NCBI GenBank assembly: GCA_964487565.1
Contig: CAZARN010000004.1
Coordinates: 1 to 64,000 of the forward strand
Source: Phil1 sp964487565
GTDB lineage: Bacteria > Bacillota > Clostridia > Christensenellales > CAG-138
Direction: 5' to 3'
Length of the DNA: 64,000 nucleotides
A program made the position numbers and the translations under genes. Each line of letters starts with the position of its first letter. Position 1 is the first letter of the stretch. Below, piece after piece: positions 31,782-40,500 of this stretch. The notes beneath the pieces were generated by a model. That model was given only the letters and a program-made list of their open reading frames with translations, was not told the DNA's origin and did not search any database.

Positions 31782-33929
31782 ATGGGCAGCGGACCGGGCG
31801 TTATCAATAAAAAACGGCTTCTGGTGGCGCTTGGCCTGATGGGATTGATATACCTGCTGCTCATCGGCAAGCTTGCAAGCGTGCAGCTTTTCCAGAATGA
31901 GGAGCTTACGGATAAGGCTGAAAATCAACAGACAAAGAACACCACTCTTTCCGCGGCGCGCGGCATGATACTGGACTCTACGGGCGTGGTGCTCGCAAGG
32001 AACGGGACGGCATACAAGGTGGTCATATGGCCAACGAGCATAAAGGCCGCAGAACGCGAAAGGATCGCGACGGAGCTTTCGGAGCTGCTCGGTATGGATT
32101 ATGCAAAGGTCCTTGAAAAGGTCAGCGACACCTCCAAACAGGAGATAATCCTCGCGCGGCAGGTGGAACGCGAGACGGTGGACACGATAACCTCGCTCAA
32201 GCTCGGCATAGGCGTCGGATACGCGGTGGATACCAAAAGATATTATGCGAACGGCAGACTTTTTTCGCAGCTTCTCGGCTTCACCACCGTGGACGGAGTC
32301 GGCCAGGCCGGACTTGAACAGAAGCTCGACGAGTATCTTGCCGGCACGGACGGCGAGATGATAACGGAAACCGACAGAAAGGGCAACCCGCTCGCTTACG
32401 GCGTGCAGGAAATGATAGAGGCGACGGACGGCTGCGACGTAACGCTCACGACCAACGCGGTGATGCAGGGCTTTTTGGAAAAGGCGTGCGCGGAAGCGCT
32501 CGAGGTGAACGACGCATCGGCGGTGCAGGGCATAATCATGAACTGCAAAACGGGCGAGATACTGGCGATGACCACACAGCCCGATTATGACCCGAACGAC
32601 CCGCCGCGCGACGATATGACGCTGCTTGCATCGCTCATGCGCAACCGCGTTGTGACCGACGCATATGAACCGGGTTCCACGTTCAAGCTGATAACGCTCA
32701 GCGCGGCGCTCGATTCCGGAACCGTCACCATGAACACGGGCTTCAGCTGTCCCGGATATGTGTATGTCGGCAGCGATAAGATACGCTGCTGGAAAAGCGG
32801 CGGCCACGGCAGCGTGGATCTCACAAAGGCTGTTGAAGGCTCCTGCAACGTTGCGTTCGTGAATATGGCACTGGGCATGGGCTCGGAAACCTTTTATGAT
32901 TATTTGAGCGCGTTCGGTTTCGGCGCCGTCACAGGCTCCGGGATCGCGGGCGAATCCGGCGGGATCGTGGTCAACGAGAAATATGTCACGGATTCGACCC
33001 TTGCGCGCATAGGCTTCGGTCAAAGCATCGCCGTGACGCCGATACAGCTTTGCACGGCGGTATGCGCCGCGGTGAACGGCGGGAACCTCATGCAGCCGTA
33101 TGTCGTGGACTGCATAACCGGAGTTGACGGAACGGTCGTGCTCGACAACGAACCGACGGTCGTGCGCCGCGTGATAAGCGAGGAAACATCGGCGCTCGTG
33201 CGGCAGATCGCGGAGGCGGTCGTCGCCGAGGGCAGCGGAAAGAACGCGGCGATACCGGGATACCGCGTGGGCGGCAAGACCGGCACCGCACAGAAATACG
33301 GCGAGGACGGCAAGGTCGCCGAAGGCAAGCTGATCGCCTCGTTCATCGGTTTCGCACCGGCGGACGATCCCGAATATGTATGCCTTATCCTCGTTGATGA
33401 ACCGCAGGTCGGCACCATATTCGGCAGCACGGTCGCGGCGCCGTTTGTGAAACAGGTGCTCGAAGAGACCCTCCGCTATGCGGGATATCTGCCCGAGGGG
33501 TCGGATACAGGCGCCAAGGTCCCGGATGTTGTGGGGCTGACGATAAAGGATGCCAAGGCGGCATTGAAGGAAGCAGGGCTTGAGGCGACGTTCCAAAGCG
33601 ATCCGGGCGACACCGTAAAGTCTCAGATACCGGTTGCGGGAAGCACGGTGATGAACGGTTCGGGGGTGCTCCTGTATACCGAGATCATGACGACGGACGC
33701 GGATACGAGCGAAACGCCGCAGGATGAAACAGTGAAGGTGCCGGATATCACCGGCATGACGAGGCTCCAGGCGAGCGACGCGCTCAAGGCGAAGGGCCTA
33801 AGCATATTGATCGATCCGCCCGACCAGACGGGCAAGGTGATACGCCAGTCGCCCGAAGCCGGAACGCTTGTGGAACCGGGCACGCAAGTGCTGGCAGAAT
33901 TCTCCGATACCGACATAGGCTCGGGTTGA
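31782..33929 (+). CDS. spoVD: Class B PBP with two PASTA domains (SpoVD/FtsI type)
   Basis: The 715-residue transpeptidase has one N-terminal membrane helix (about 12-32), a dimerisation domain, and a transpeptidase domain with EPGSTFK, a GSCN motif (the SxN element) and KTGTAQ. Two C-terminal PASTA repeats follow (about 575-635 and 650-710), beginning KVPDVVGLT and KVPDITGMT. Two transpeptidases of this type (vegetative PBP2B and sporulation SpoVD) exist in Bacillus; here one gene sits in the dcw cluster and may serve division, spore cortex or both. AAGGAGGA precedes the ATG. Confidence 0.95.
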   Translation: MGSGPGVINKKRLLVALGLMGLIYLLLIGKLASVQLFQNEELTDKAENQQTKNTTLSAARGMILDSTGVVLARNGTAYKVVIWPTSIKAAERERIATELSELLGMDYAKVLEKVSDTSKQEIILARQVERETVDTITSLKLGIGVGYAVDTKRYYANGRLFSQLLGFTTVDGVGQAGLEQKLDEYLAGTDGEMITETDRKGNPLAYGVQEMIEATDGCDVTLTTNAVMQGFLEKACAEALEVNDASAVQGIIMNCKTGEILAMTTQPDYDPNDPPRDDMTLLASLMRNRVVTDAYEPGSTFKLITLSAALDSGTVTMNTGFSCPGYVYVGSDKIRCWKSGGHGSVDLTKAVEGSCNVAFVNMALGMGSETFYDYLSAFGFGAVTGSGIAGESGGIVVNEKYVTDSTLARIGFGQSIAVTPIQLCTAVCAAVNGGNLMQPYVVDCITGVDGTVVLDNEPTVVRRVISEETSALVRQIAEAVVAEGSGKNAAIPGYRVGGKTGTAQKYGEDGKVAEGKLIASFIGFAPADDPEYVCLILVDEPQVGTIFGSTVAAPFVKQVLEETLRYAGYLPEGSDTGAKVPDVVGLTIKDAKAALKEAGLEATFQSDPGDTVKSQIPVAGSTVMNGSGVLLYTEIMTTDADTSETPQDETVKVPDITGMTRLQASDALKAKGLSILIDPPDQTGKVIRQSPEAGTLVEPGTQVLAEFSDTDIGSG

Positions 33930-33943
33930 TGAAAGGAATTGCG

Positions 33944-35389
33944 ATGAAACTTTCCGAACTTGCAAAAAATACGGCGTTCATATCCCTTTCGGGCGACGCT
34001 GAAATATCGCGCATAGAGTATAACTCAAAGCATGTGCAGAAGGGCGATCTTTTCTGCTGCGTTGTCGGCACCTTCTCAGACGGGCATGATTATGCCGCGC
34101 AGGCGGTCGCGTCTGGCGCGTGCGCGCTCATCGTCGAGCATCCGATGGATCTTCCCGCGGCGCAGCTTGTCGTTGAAAACACGCGAATCGCCATGGCGGA
34201 GCTTGCGGCCGCGTTTTACGGCAATCCTTCAAAGGAAATGAAGATCGTCGGCATAACCGGCACCAACGGAAAGACCAGCACCACATACATGATAAAGGCC
34301 ATTGCGGAACGCGCGGGCTATAAGGTCGGACTCATCGGCACGATAAGGAACCTCATCGGCGACCGCGTGATCGAAACCGAGCGCACAACGCCTGAAAGCG
34401 CGGATCTTCAGCGCATATTGCGCGAAATGAAGAACGACGGCGTGGAGCTTGTGGTGATGGAGGTGTCGTCCCATTCGCTCGATCAGCATCGCGTGCACGG
34501 CATCGACTATGACGTGGGCGTGTTCACGAACCTGACCCACGACCATCTTGATTACCACAAGACGTTTGAAAACTATCTTGCGGCGAAGAAAAAGCTTTTT
34601 GCACAGTCCCACAGGGCTGTCGTCAATGCGGACGATCCGCATTTTGACATGATCGTGAAGGACATAGGCATTCCGGTCACGACCTTCGGCATAAGGGAAA
34701 ACGCCGATTTTTCAGCCACGGAGATCGAGATAACCCCGCGCGGGGTGCAGTTTGACATGCACGAATACAGCACGGAAATGCGGCTCAACATAGGCATACC
34801 CGGCCTGTTCAGCGTGTTCAACGCGCTTGGCGCGGCGGCCGCGGCGAAGCTTATGGGCTTCAATGACGACGAAATAAAAGCCGGTCTTGAAAACATGCAG
34901 ACCGTTTCGGGCAGGCTGGAACCGCTGCCGACAAACGGACGCGATTTCACGGTTCTGCTCGATTACGCACATGCGCCGGACGCGCTTGAGAACGTGCTCA
35001 CCACGATCAAGGGCTTTGCAAAGGGCAGGATAATCACGCTTTTCGGCTGCGGCGGCAACCGCGACCACGCGAAGCGACCGATAATGGGCGAGATCGCCGG
35101 CCGTTATTCGGATCTGCTCGTGGTCACGAGCGACAATCCGCGCGACGAGGATCCGTATAAGATCATCGACGCGGTGATGGAAGGCGTGATGAAGTCGGGC
35201 TGCGCGTATGTGGTGATCGAGAACAGACACGACGCGATCAAGTACGCGCTTGAACATGCACAAAAGGATGATATCGTGCTCCTTGCGGGCAAGGGCCACG
35301 AGAACTATCAGGAAATCAGCGGCAGCAAACGCCATTTCGACGAGAAAGAGATCGTGGCGCAGCTGCTTGAAAAACCCGAAAAGCGCTGA
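33944..35389 (+). CDS. murE: UDP-MurNAc-L-Ala-D-Glu:meso-diaminopimelate ligase
   Basis: The 481-residue Mur ligase adds the third residue of the stem peptide. The ATP site is GITGTNGKTSTTY (about 105-117), the UDP-substrate domain is N-terminal, and the C-terminal domain holds DNPRDEDP. DNPR is the signature for meso-diaminopimelate rather than lysine, so the wall should be of mDAP type. ATG at 33944 has AAAGGAATT upstream; in-frame TTG and ATG codons at 33926-33931 overlap the spoVD stop and lack a site. Fourteen bases separate it from spoVD. Confidence 0.96.
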   Translation: MKLSELAKNTAFISLSGDAEISRIEYNSKHVQKGDLFCCVVGTFSDGHDYAAQAVASGACALIVEHPMDLPAAQLVVENTRIAMAELAAAFYGNPSKEMKIVGITGTNGKTSTTYMIKAIAERAGYKVGLIGTIRNLIGDRVIETERTTPESADLQRILREMKNDGVELVVMEVSSHSLDQHRVHGIDYDVGVFTNLTHDHLDYHKTFENYLAAKKKLFAQSHRAVVNADDPHFDMIVKDIGIPVTTFGIRENADFSATEIEITPRGVQFDMHEYSTEMRLNIGIPGLFSVFNALGAAAAAKLMGFNDDEIKAGLENMQTVSGRLEPLPTNGRDFTVLLDYAHAPDALENVLTTIKGFAKGRIITLFGCGGNRDHAKRPIMGEIAGRYSDLLVVTSDNPRDEDPYKIIDAVMEGVMKSGCAYVVIENRHDAIKYALEHAQKDDIVLLAGKGHENYQEISGSKRHFDEKEIVAQLLEKPEKR

Positions 35390-35415
35390 GCTTTGCGGGC
35401 AGGGAGGTATCACGG

Positions 35416-36435
35416 ATGAAGTATGCGATATTCGCGCTGCTGGTTTCGGCGGCTGTGACGATAGCGGTGGGGCCGTTGCTCATACCGCTTCTCAAAAGGC
35501 TGAAATTCGGTCAGAACGAACGCAGCGACGGCCCGCAGTCACATTTGACAAAGGCCGGCACGCCCACTATGGGCGGCATAATGTTCATCGCGGGCATTCT
35601 CGTGGGAACGCTCGTCTTCACGCTCAGCGCGACGGAGCTTTCGCTCCCGAGCCTTCTTGTTACGGTCGGTTTTGCGCTTGTTGGTTTTCTCGACGATTTT
35701 CTGAAAATAAGATATAAGAACACCGTCGGCCTCCGTCCTTATCAGAAGATAATCGCGCAGTTCGCGATAGCGCTCATCATCGCGCTTTATGCCTATAACA
35801 GTCCCTTCATCGGCTCCAAGATATATCTTGCGTTCTTCGATGTGGAATGGGACCTCGGCATATTCTACATTCCGTTTATTATGTTCGTTGTGATCTCGGT
35901 CGTGAACGCCGTGAACCTTACCGACGGACTGGACGGGCTTGCATCGGGCGTGAGCCTTATCGTGGCGATCACGCTCTGCATCATTTATCTTTACATGTCG
36001 GCTGCGATGAAGATGCCCTCCGACGCCGGACAGGCCATGCAGACGCAGTACAGCGCAGAGCTTGATTCAATGGCCGTGTTCGCGGCGGCGGTCGCCGGCG
36101 GATGCCTCGGCTTCCTTCGCTTCAACACCTTCCCGGCCCGCGTGTTCATGGGCGATACCGGCTCGCTTGCACTGGGCGGCGCGCTTTCGATGCTCGCCGT
36201 ATTCAGCCGTTCCGTGCTCCTTTTCCCGATCATGGGGGCGTGCTTTGTGGCCTCGGTGCTCTCATCGCTTATCCAGGTCGGCTATTTCAAGCTTTCGCAC
36301 GGAAAGCGCGTGTTCAAGATGGCGCCGCTGCATCATCATTTTGAGCTTATGGGCTATCCCGAAACGAGGATAGTTTCGGGCTACATGATCGTAACAACAT
36401 TCCTTTGCTTACTGTGCCTTTTGGCATATGTATAA
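35416..36435 (+). CDS. mraY: Phospho-N-acetylmuramoyl-pentapeptide transferase
   Basis: The 339-residue polytopic enzyme attaches phospho-MurNAc-pentapeptide to undecaprenyl phosphate, giving lipid I. Conserved catalytic segments are FLDDFLK (DD pair), NLTDGLDGLA, GDTGSLALGG and APLHHHFE. About ten hydrophobic helices are visible. GGGAGG precedes the ATG. The gene normally preceding it, murF, is absent. Its stop codon overlaps the -10 of a possible small RNA promoter, and 204 bases separate it from murD. Confidence 0.97.
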   Translation: MKYAIFALLVSAAVTIAVGPLLIPLLKRLKFGQNERSDGPQSHLTKAGTPTMGGIMFIAGILVGTLVFTLSATELSLPSLLVTVGFALVGFLDDFLKIRYKNTVGLRPYQKIIAQFAIALIIALYAYNSPFIGSKIYLAFFDVEWDLGIFYIPFIMFVVISVVNAVNLTDGLDGLASGVSLIVAITLCIIYLYMSAAMKMPSDAGQAMQTQYSAELDSMAVFAAAVAGGCLGFLRFNTFPARVFMGDTGSLALGGALSMLAVFSRSVLLFPIMGACFVASVLSSLIQVGYFKLSHGKRVFKMAPLHHHFELMGYPETRIVSGYMIVTTFLCLLCLLAYV

Positions 36436-36440
36436 ACCTC

Positions 36441-36574
36441 GGCCGTTTGGTGATGATGGACGCAGCCGTGATTCTTTGGCGCTTGGCACGGCAACGCCAT
36501 GTGTTTGGAGGTTTGAGACAGAGCGCGACTCTTTTGTCTCAAGCATCCGGACCGCACCGGACGGCCCCTTTTTT
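36441..36574 (+). ncRNA. Candidate structured RNA or leader between mraY and murD
   Basis: The first and last parts pair: GGCCGTTTGG (36441-36450) with CCGGACGGCC (36557-36566), 10 bp with two U-G pairs, then T6 at 36569-36574. Inside is a hairpin of 10 bp (36511-36520 with 36535-36544) topped by GAG/CTC, and GCCGTG/CACGGC (36465-36470, 36487-36492). A local hairpin TCCGG/CCGGA (36546-36550, 36557-36561) competes with the closing stem, as in riboswitch or attenuator designs. TATAAA at 36431-36436, with a weak TTACTG 16 bases upstream, would start a transcript at the closing stem. I recognise no known RNA family. Confidence 0.42.
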
Positions 36575-36579
36575 CGAAT

Positions 36580-36609
36580 TTGACGTACCCTGCGGTACTG
36601 TGATATAAC
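36580..36609 (+). promoter_or_regulatory. murD promoter inside the dcw cluster
   Basis: TTGACG (36580-36585) and TATAAC (36604-36609) are 18 bases apart, 30 bases before murD. The second half of the cluster can therefore be transcribed independently of mraZ-mraY. Confidence 0.62.
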
Positions 36610-36639
36610 ACGAACACGGCGTGAACGGAGGATTTTGCA

Positions 36640-38004
36640 ATGGAACAAAAGAAAAAGCGCGCGCTTATCGTCGGTATGGCACGAAGCGGCATAGCCGCTG
36701 CGAAGCTGCTTTCAAAAGATGGATACGAAGTCGTTATAAACGATATGAAGGCGCACATAGACGGTCTATACGAAGCGCTTGAAGGCATAGAATATACAGA
36801 CGCTTTGGGCAGGAAGCCCGAAGAGGTGATGGACGGCGCGGATCTCATGGTGCTTAGCCCCGTGGTGCCGATATTTTCGCCGTTTGTGAAAAAGGCGCGC
36901 GCCGCAGGTACTGAGGTGATAGGCGAGATCGAGCTTGGATACCGTTATTCAAACCGTGGCACGAAGTTCGTCTGCATCAGCGGAACAAACGGCAAAACCA
37001 CAACGACCGCCCTCACGGGCGAGCTGTTCCGCGCATCGAACAAGGTAACGTTTGTGCTGGGCAACATCGGCATACCTATAAGCGAACACGCGCTTGACAC
37101 AAGACCGGGGGATTATGTGGTCGCGGAAACCGCGGCGCTCCAGCTTGAGAGCATAAAGGATTTTCATCCGAACGCATTCGGCATGCTCAACATAACCGAA
37201 GACCATCTTAACCGTTTTGAGGAAAAGATGGAGAACTATATCGCGGCGAAGTGCCGCGGCTTTGAGAACCAGACCGCCGAGGATTTTGCGGTGCTCAATT
37301 ACGACGATCCCATCGTGCGGGACATGGCGCGTCTCACAAAGGCCACGGTCGTTTATTTCACGCAAAACGGCGAGACCGAGAACGGCATGTTCGTGCGCAA
37401 CGGGCGTATGGTATGGCGCTTCCACGGGCAGGAAACGGAGCTTATCGACGTCAAAGAGCTGCGTATACCCGGCAGGCACAACGTGGAGAACGCGCTTTGC
37501 GCAGCTTCGCTTGCGATGTGCATGGGCTTGCCGCGAGAGGGCGTATGCCGCGGGCTTCTGGCGTTTGAGGGCGTGGAGCACAGGATAGAGTTCGTGCGGG
37601 AGCTTGACGGCGTCGCTTATATAAACGACTCGAAGGGCACGAACCCCGATTCCACCATAAAGGCGGTGGAGGCCATGACAAGGCCGACGATCCTGCTGCT
37701 CGGCGTGGGCAATTACGACAAAAAGAGCGATTTCAAGCCGCTCTTTGACGCATTCGGCACAAGGATCAAGCATGTTATCGCATCGGGCTGCAACGTGCCT
37801 GCGATATTGAAGGCCGCAGAGGCGTCAGGATACGCGGCGATAACCGTGAACGACGGGCCGCTTTCCGATATGGTTGCCGAGGCGCGCGCAATTGCCGTGC
37901 CGGGCGACGCCGTACTGCTTTCTCCCGCCGCGGCGAGCTGGGGCATATACTCGGATTATGAACAGCGCGGCAGGATATTCAAGGAGATCGTAAATTCGCT
38001 GTAA
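36640..38004 (+). CDS. murD: UDP-N-acetylmuramoyl-L-alanine:D-glutamate ligase
   Basis: The 454-residue Mur ligase adds D-glutamate to UDP-MurNAc-L-Ala. The N-terminal Rossmann domain has VGMARSGIAAAKLL, the ATP site is GTNGKTTTTA (about 114-123), followed by NITEDHLNRF, HRIEFV and YINDSKGTNPDS. Small departures from textbook MurD are seen: LLGVGNYDKKSD in place of the usual GG-YDK and LSPAAASWG in place of SPACASWD. CGGAGGAT precedes the ATG. It lies directly before ftsW, as in other dcw clusters. Confidence 0.95.
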   Translation: MEQKKKRALIVGMARSGIAAAKLLSKDGYEVVINDMKAHIDGLYEALEGIEYTDALGRKPEEVMDGADLMVLSPVVPIFSPFVKKARAAGTEVIGEIELGYRYSNRGTKFVCISGTNGKTTTTALTGELFRASNKVTFVLGNIGIPISEHALDTRPGDYVVAETAALQLESIKDFHPNAFGMLNITEDHLNRFEEKMENYIAAKCRGFENQTAEDFAVLNYDDPIVRDMARLTKATVVYFTQNGETENGMFVRNGRMVWRFHGQETELIDVKELRIPGRHNVENALCAASLAMCMGLPREGVCRGLLAFEGVEHRIEFVRELDGVAYINDSKGTNPDSTIKAVEAMTRPTILLLGVGNYDKKSDFKPLFDAFGTRIKHVIASGCNVPAILKAAEASGYAAITVNDGPLSDMVAEARAIAVPGDAVLLSPAAASWGIYSDYEQRGRIFKEIVNSL

Positions 38005-38016
38005 AGGAGCCGCAGT

Positions 38017-39156
38017 GTGACAGAGGAAGGGACTGCGGTCCGCACCGCCGGCGCGAAGCCGGTCGCGCGCAGGGCCGGACAAATGGATTTTTCCCTTTTC
38101 ATCGCGATCGCCATCGTATGCGCGTTCGGCCTCGTGATGGTCTTTTCCTCGAGCTATTATTACGCGCAGGATAAGGGGCTCGACAACGGCTTTTACTATC
38201 TCAAAAACCAGGCGATCTATCTTGTGCTGGGCATGGGTATGCTGCTTGTCATATCCCATATTGATTATCACAAGTGGGAAAAGCTGCGCGTGATCGCGCT
38301 TGCAAGCGTGATCGCGCTTATGATGGCGGTGGTGTTTTTCGGCGTTGTAAGGAACGGCGCGAAGCGTTGGCTGGAGATCGGCGGCGTCTCGTTCCAGCCG
38401 TCGGAGCTTGCAAAGTTCGTGCTTATACTTTATATGGCTTCCTTCATGGCAAAGCGTCCGCATCTGATGTCGAGCTTCACAAAGGGGCTGATGCCGATGC
38501 TCATCATCATCGGTGTGATATCGGGAATACTGCTTTTGCAGTCCAACATGTCCATGATGGTCATCGTCATGCTGACAGGCGTTATAATGCTCTACCTTGG
38601 CGGCGCTGAGATCAAGCATCTGCTTTTGCTTGCCGGCGTTGCCATCCCTATACTTGTCGTTGCGGTGATAAGCGAACCGTATCGCGTATCGCGCGTGCTG
38701 ATGTTCCTTGACCCGTGGAATTCAAAGCAGGAGGGTTCATATCAGCTTCGCCAGTCGCTCATCGCGCTGGGTTCCGGCGGACTTTTCGGGCAGGGGCTGA
38801 ATTTCAGCCGCCAGAAGCTCCTCTTTCTTCCGTACGGTGAAAGCGATTTCATCTTTTCAATCATCGGCGAGGAGCTGGGTTTTGTCGGCTCCGTCGCGGT
38901 CATTGGCATGTATGCGTTCATTGTATATCGCGGCGTGCGCATCGCTATGCGTTGCCGTGACAGGTTCGGAAGCCTTTTGGCGGCCGGTGTGACGGCGGTC
39001 CTTGGCATACAGGCGGCCGTCAACATCGCCGTCGCAACAAGCTCGGTACCGCCCACGGGGCAGACTTTGCCATTCATCAGCGCCGGCGGGACTTCGCTCG
39101 TCATTTTCCTTTGCGCGATGGGCATATTGCTCAATATTTCGCGTAATATCGAATAG
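38017..39156 (+). CDS. ftsW: SEDS-family peptidoglycan glycosyltransferase FtsW/SpoVE
   Basis: The 379-residue protein has about ten membrane helices and polymerises glycan strands together with its class B PBP partner. Typical segments are GLVMVFSSSYYYA (about 38-50), NGAKRWLEIGGVSFQPSELAK, FSRQKLLFLPYGESDFIFSIIGEE and PPTGQTLPFISAGGTS. The start is GTG at 38017 with AAAGGAGC 7 bases upstream. Whether it acts in vegetative division or cortex synthesis cannot be told; the linked SpoVD-like protein is the likely partner. The usual next gene, murG, is absent. Confidence 0.94.
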   Translation: MTEEGTAVRTAGAKPVARRAGQMDFSLFIAIAIVCAFGLVMVFSSSYYYAQDKGLDNGFYYLKNQAIYLVLGMGMLLVISHIDYHKWEKLRVIALASVIALMMAVVFFGVVRNGAKRWLEIGGVSFQPSELAKFVLILYMASFMAKRPHLMSSFTKGLMPMLIIIGVISGILLLQSNMSMMVIVMLTGVIMLYLGGAEIKHLLLLAGVAIPILVVAVISEPYRVSRVLMFLDPWNSKQEGSYQLRQSLIALGSGGLFGQGLNFSRQKLLFLPYGESDFIFSIIGEELGFVGSVAVIGMYAFIVYRGVRIAMRCRDRFGSLLAAGVTAVLGIQAAVNIAVATSSVPPTGQTLPFISAGGTSLVIFLCAMGILLNISRNIE

Positions 39157-39234
39157 CGCGGCGCGGCCTTTGAACGAAAGCGACCCTCTCCGCATAAGAT
39201 GGAATGTGCCGCTGTGCGGCGGAGAGGAGTTTGC

Positions 39235-40497
39235 ATGGCTTCCATCATGGTAACGGGCGGACGTCCGCTTTCGGGCAGCATAAAGGTGTCAGGTGCAAAA
39301 AACTCGGCGTTGCCTATACTGGCGGCGTCGATCCTGACGGATGCGCCGGTCACGCTCACAAACTGTCCCGAATTGAGGGATGTGGACAATATGCTCTCGA
39401 TCCTGGGCGCGCTGGGCGTTTCATCCTCAAGGAACGGCAGCGCCCTCACGATAGACGCCGCGAATGCGGAGGGTTCGGTGATGCCGCAGGGACCTTCAAA
39501 GGAGCTGCGCTCATCCATATTCATGCTTGGCCCGCTGCTTGCGCGTTACGGTCACGCCGTATGTACTTTCCCCGGAGGATGCGAGATAGGCCACAGACCC
39601 ATCGACCTGCATATAAAAGGGCTCATGATGCTCGGCGCGGATGTGCGCGAGGAGCACGGACTCATCGTGTGCGAGGGCAAAAACCTGCACGGCGCGGATA
39701 TACATCTGGATTATCCGTCGGTCGGCGCGACGGAAAACATGATAATGGCGGCCGTGAGCGCCAGCGGTGAAACCTTCATCCACAATGCCGCCCGTGAGCC
39801 TGAGATCGAGGATCTGCAGGCGTTCCTCATCGGGCAGGGCTATTTTATTGAAGGCGCGGGAAGCAGCACGGTGCATATCGCAAGCGGAAGAAGCGGGAAG
39901 CGCGCGCTTGCCGAGCACAGGATAATGCCGGATCGCATCGTGGCGGGCACGCTGCTTTGCGCGGCGGCCGTAACCGGCGGGTGCATTACAATAACCGACG
40001 CGCAGCCGCAGCATATGGGTTCCATAACGGCCAAACTGCGCGAGGCAGGCTGCGAGATATCCGTGCGGGGAAACGCGGTGCGCCTGAAAGCGCCGGCGCG
40101 TACTGGCGAGATAAAGCTGATCGAGACGCTGCCCTATCCGGGCTTCCCGACCGATATGCAGGCGCAGTTCTTCGCGCTGTGCTGCACGGCGGCCGGAACG
40201 AGCGTGATCGTCGAAAACGTGTTTGAAAACCGCTTCAAGCACGGGCCGGAGCTTCAGCGCATGGGCGCGGTGCTGACACAGAAGGACAGGACGATAATCA
40301 TCCGCGGCGTGGAGCGCCTGACGGGCGCGCGCGTCACGGCGAGGGATCTTCGCGGCGGGGCGGCGCTTGTGATCGCGGCGCTTGCCGCGGAAGGTGAAAG
40401 CGTGATCGAAAACGCGGAGCTTGTCGATCGCGGATACGAAAGACTGGATGATATGTTTGCGTCCCTTGGCGCCGACATACATCGTGAGGAAGGCTGA
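39235..40497 (+). CDS. murA: UDP-N-acetylglucosamine 1-carboxyvinyltransferase
   Basis: The 420-residue enzyme transfers enolpyruvate from phosphoenolpyruvate to UDP-GlcNAc, the first committed step of wall synthesis and the fosfomycin target. The active-site cysteine is in FPGGCEIGHRPIDLH; its presence (not Asp) predicts fosfomycin susceptibility at the enzyme level. The N-terminal SGAKNSALPILAAS is canonical. ATG at 39235 has GGAGAGGAG upstream; the frame opens at 39199 without a site. Placement after ftsW in the dcw cluster, where murG is often found, is a local rearrangement. Confidence 0.96.
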   Translation: MASIMVTGGRPLSGSIKVSGAKNSALPILAASILTDAPVTLTNCPELRDVDNMLSILGALGVSSSRNGSALTIDAANAEGSVMPQGPSKELRSSIFMLGPLLARYGHAVCTFPGGCEIGHRPIDLHIKGLMMLGADVREEHGLIVCEGKNLHGADIHLDYPSVGATENMIMAAVSASGETFIHNAAREPEIEDLQAFLIGQGYFIEGAGSSTVHIASGRSGKRALAEHRIMPDRIVAGTLLCAAAVTGGCITITDAQPQHMGSITAKLREAGCEISVRGNAVRLKAPARTGEIKLIETLPYPGFPTDMQAQFFALCCTAAGTSVIVENVFENRFKHGPELQRMGAVLTQKDRTIIIRGVERLTGARVTARDLRGGAALVIAALAAEGESVIENAELVDRGYERLDDMFASLGADIHREEG

Positions 40498-40500
40498 AAG

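Noticed and set aside
31779..33596. 605-codon open frame antisense to spoVD
   Set aside because: It mirrors the codon periodicity of a G+C-rich gene, has no ribosome binding site, and its translation is low-complexity Arg/His/Ala with no domain.
36436..36639. T-box or known riboswitch class between mraY and murD
   Set aside because: I saw no T-box sequence, specifier loop, or conserved core of TPP, SAM, FMN or cobalamin riboswitches, so only an unclassified structure is claimed.
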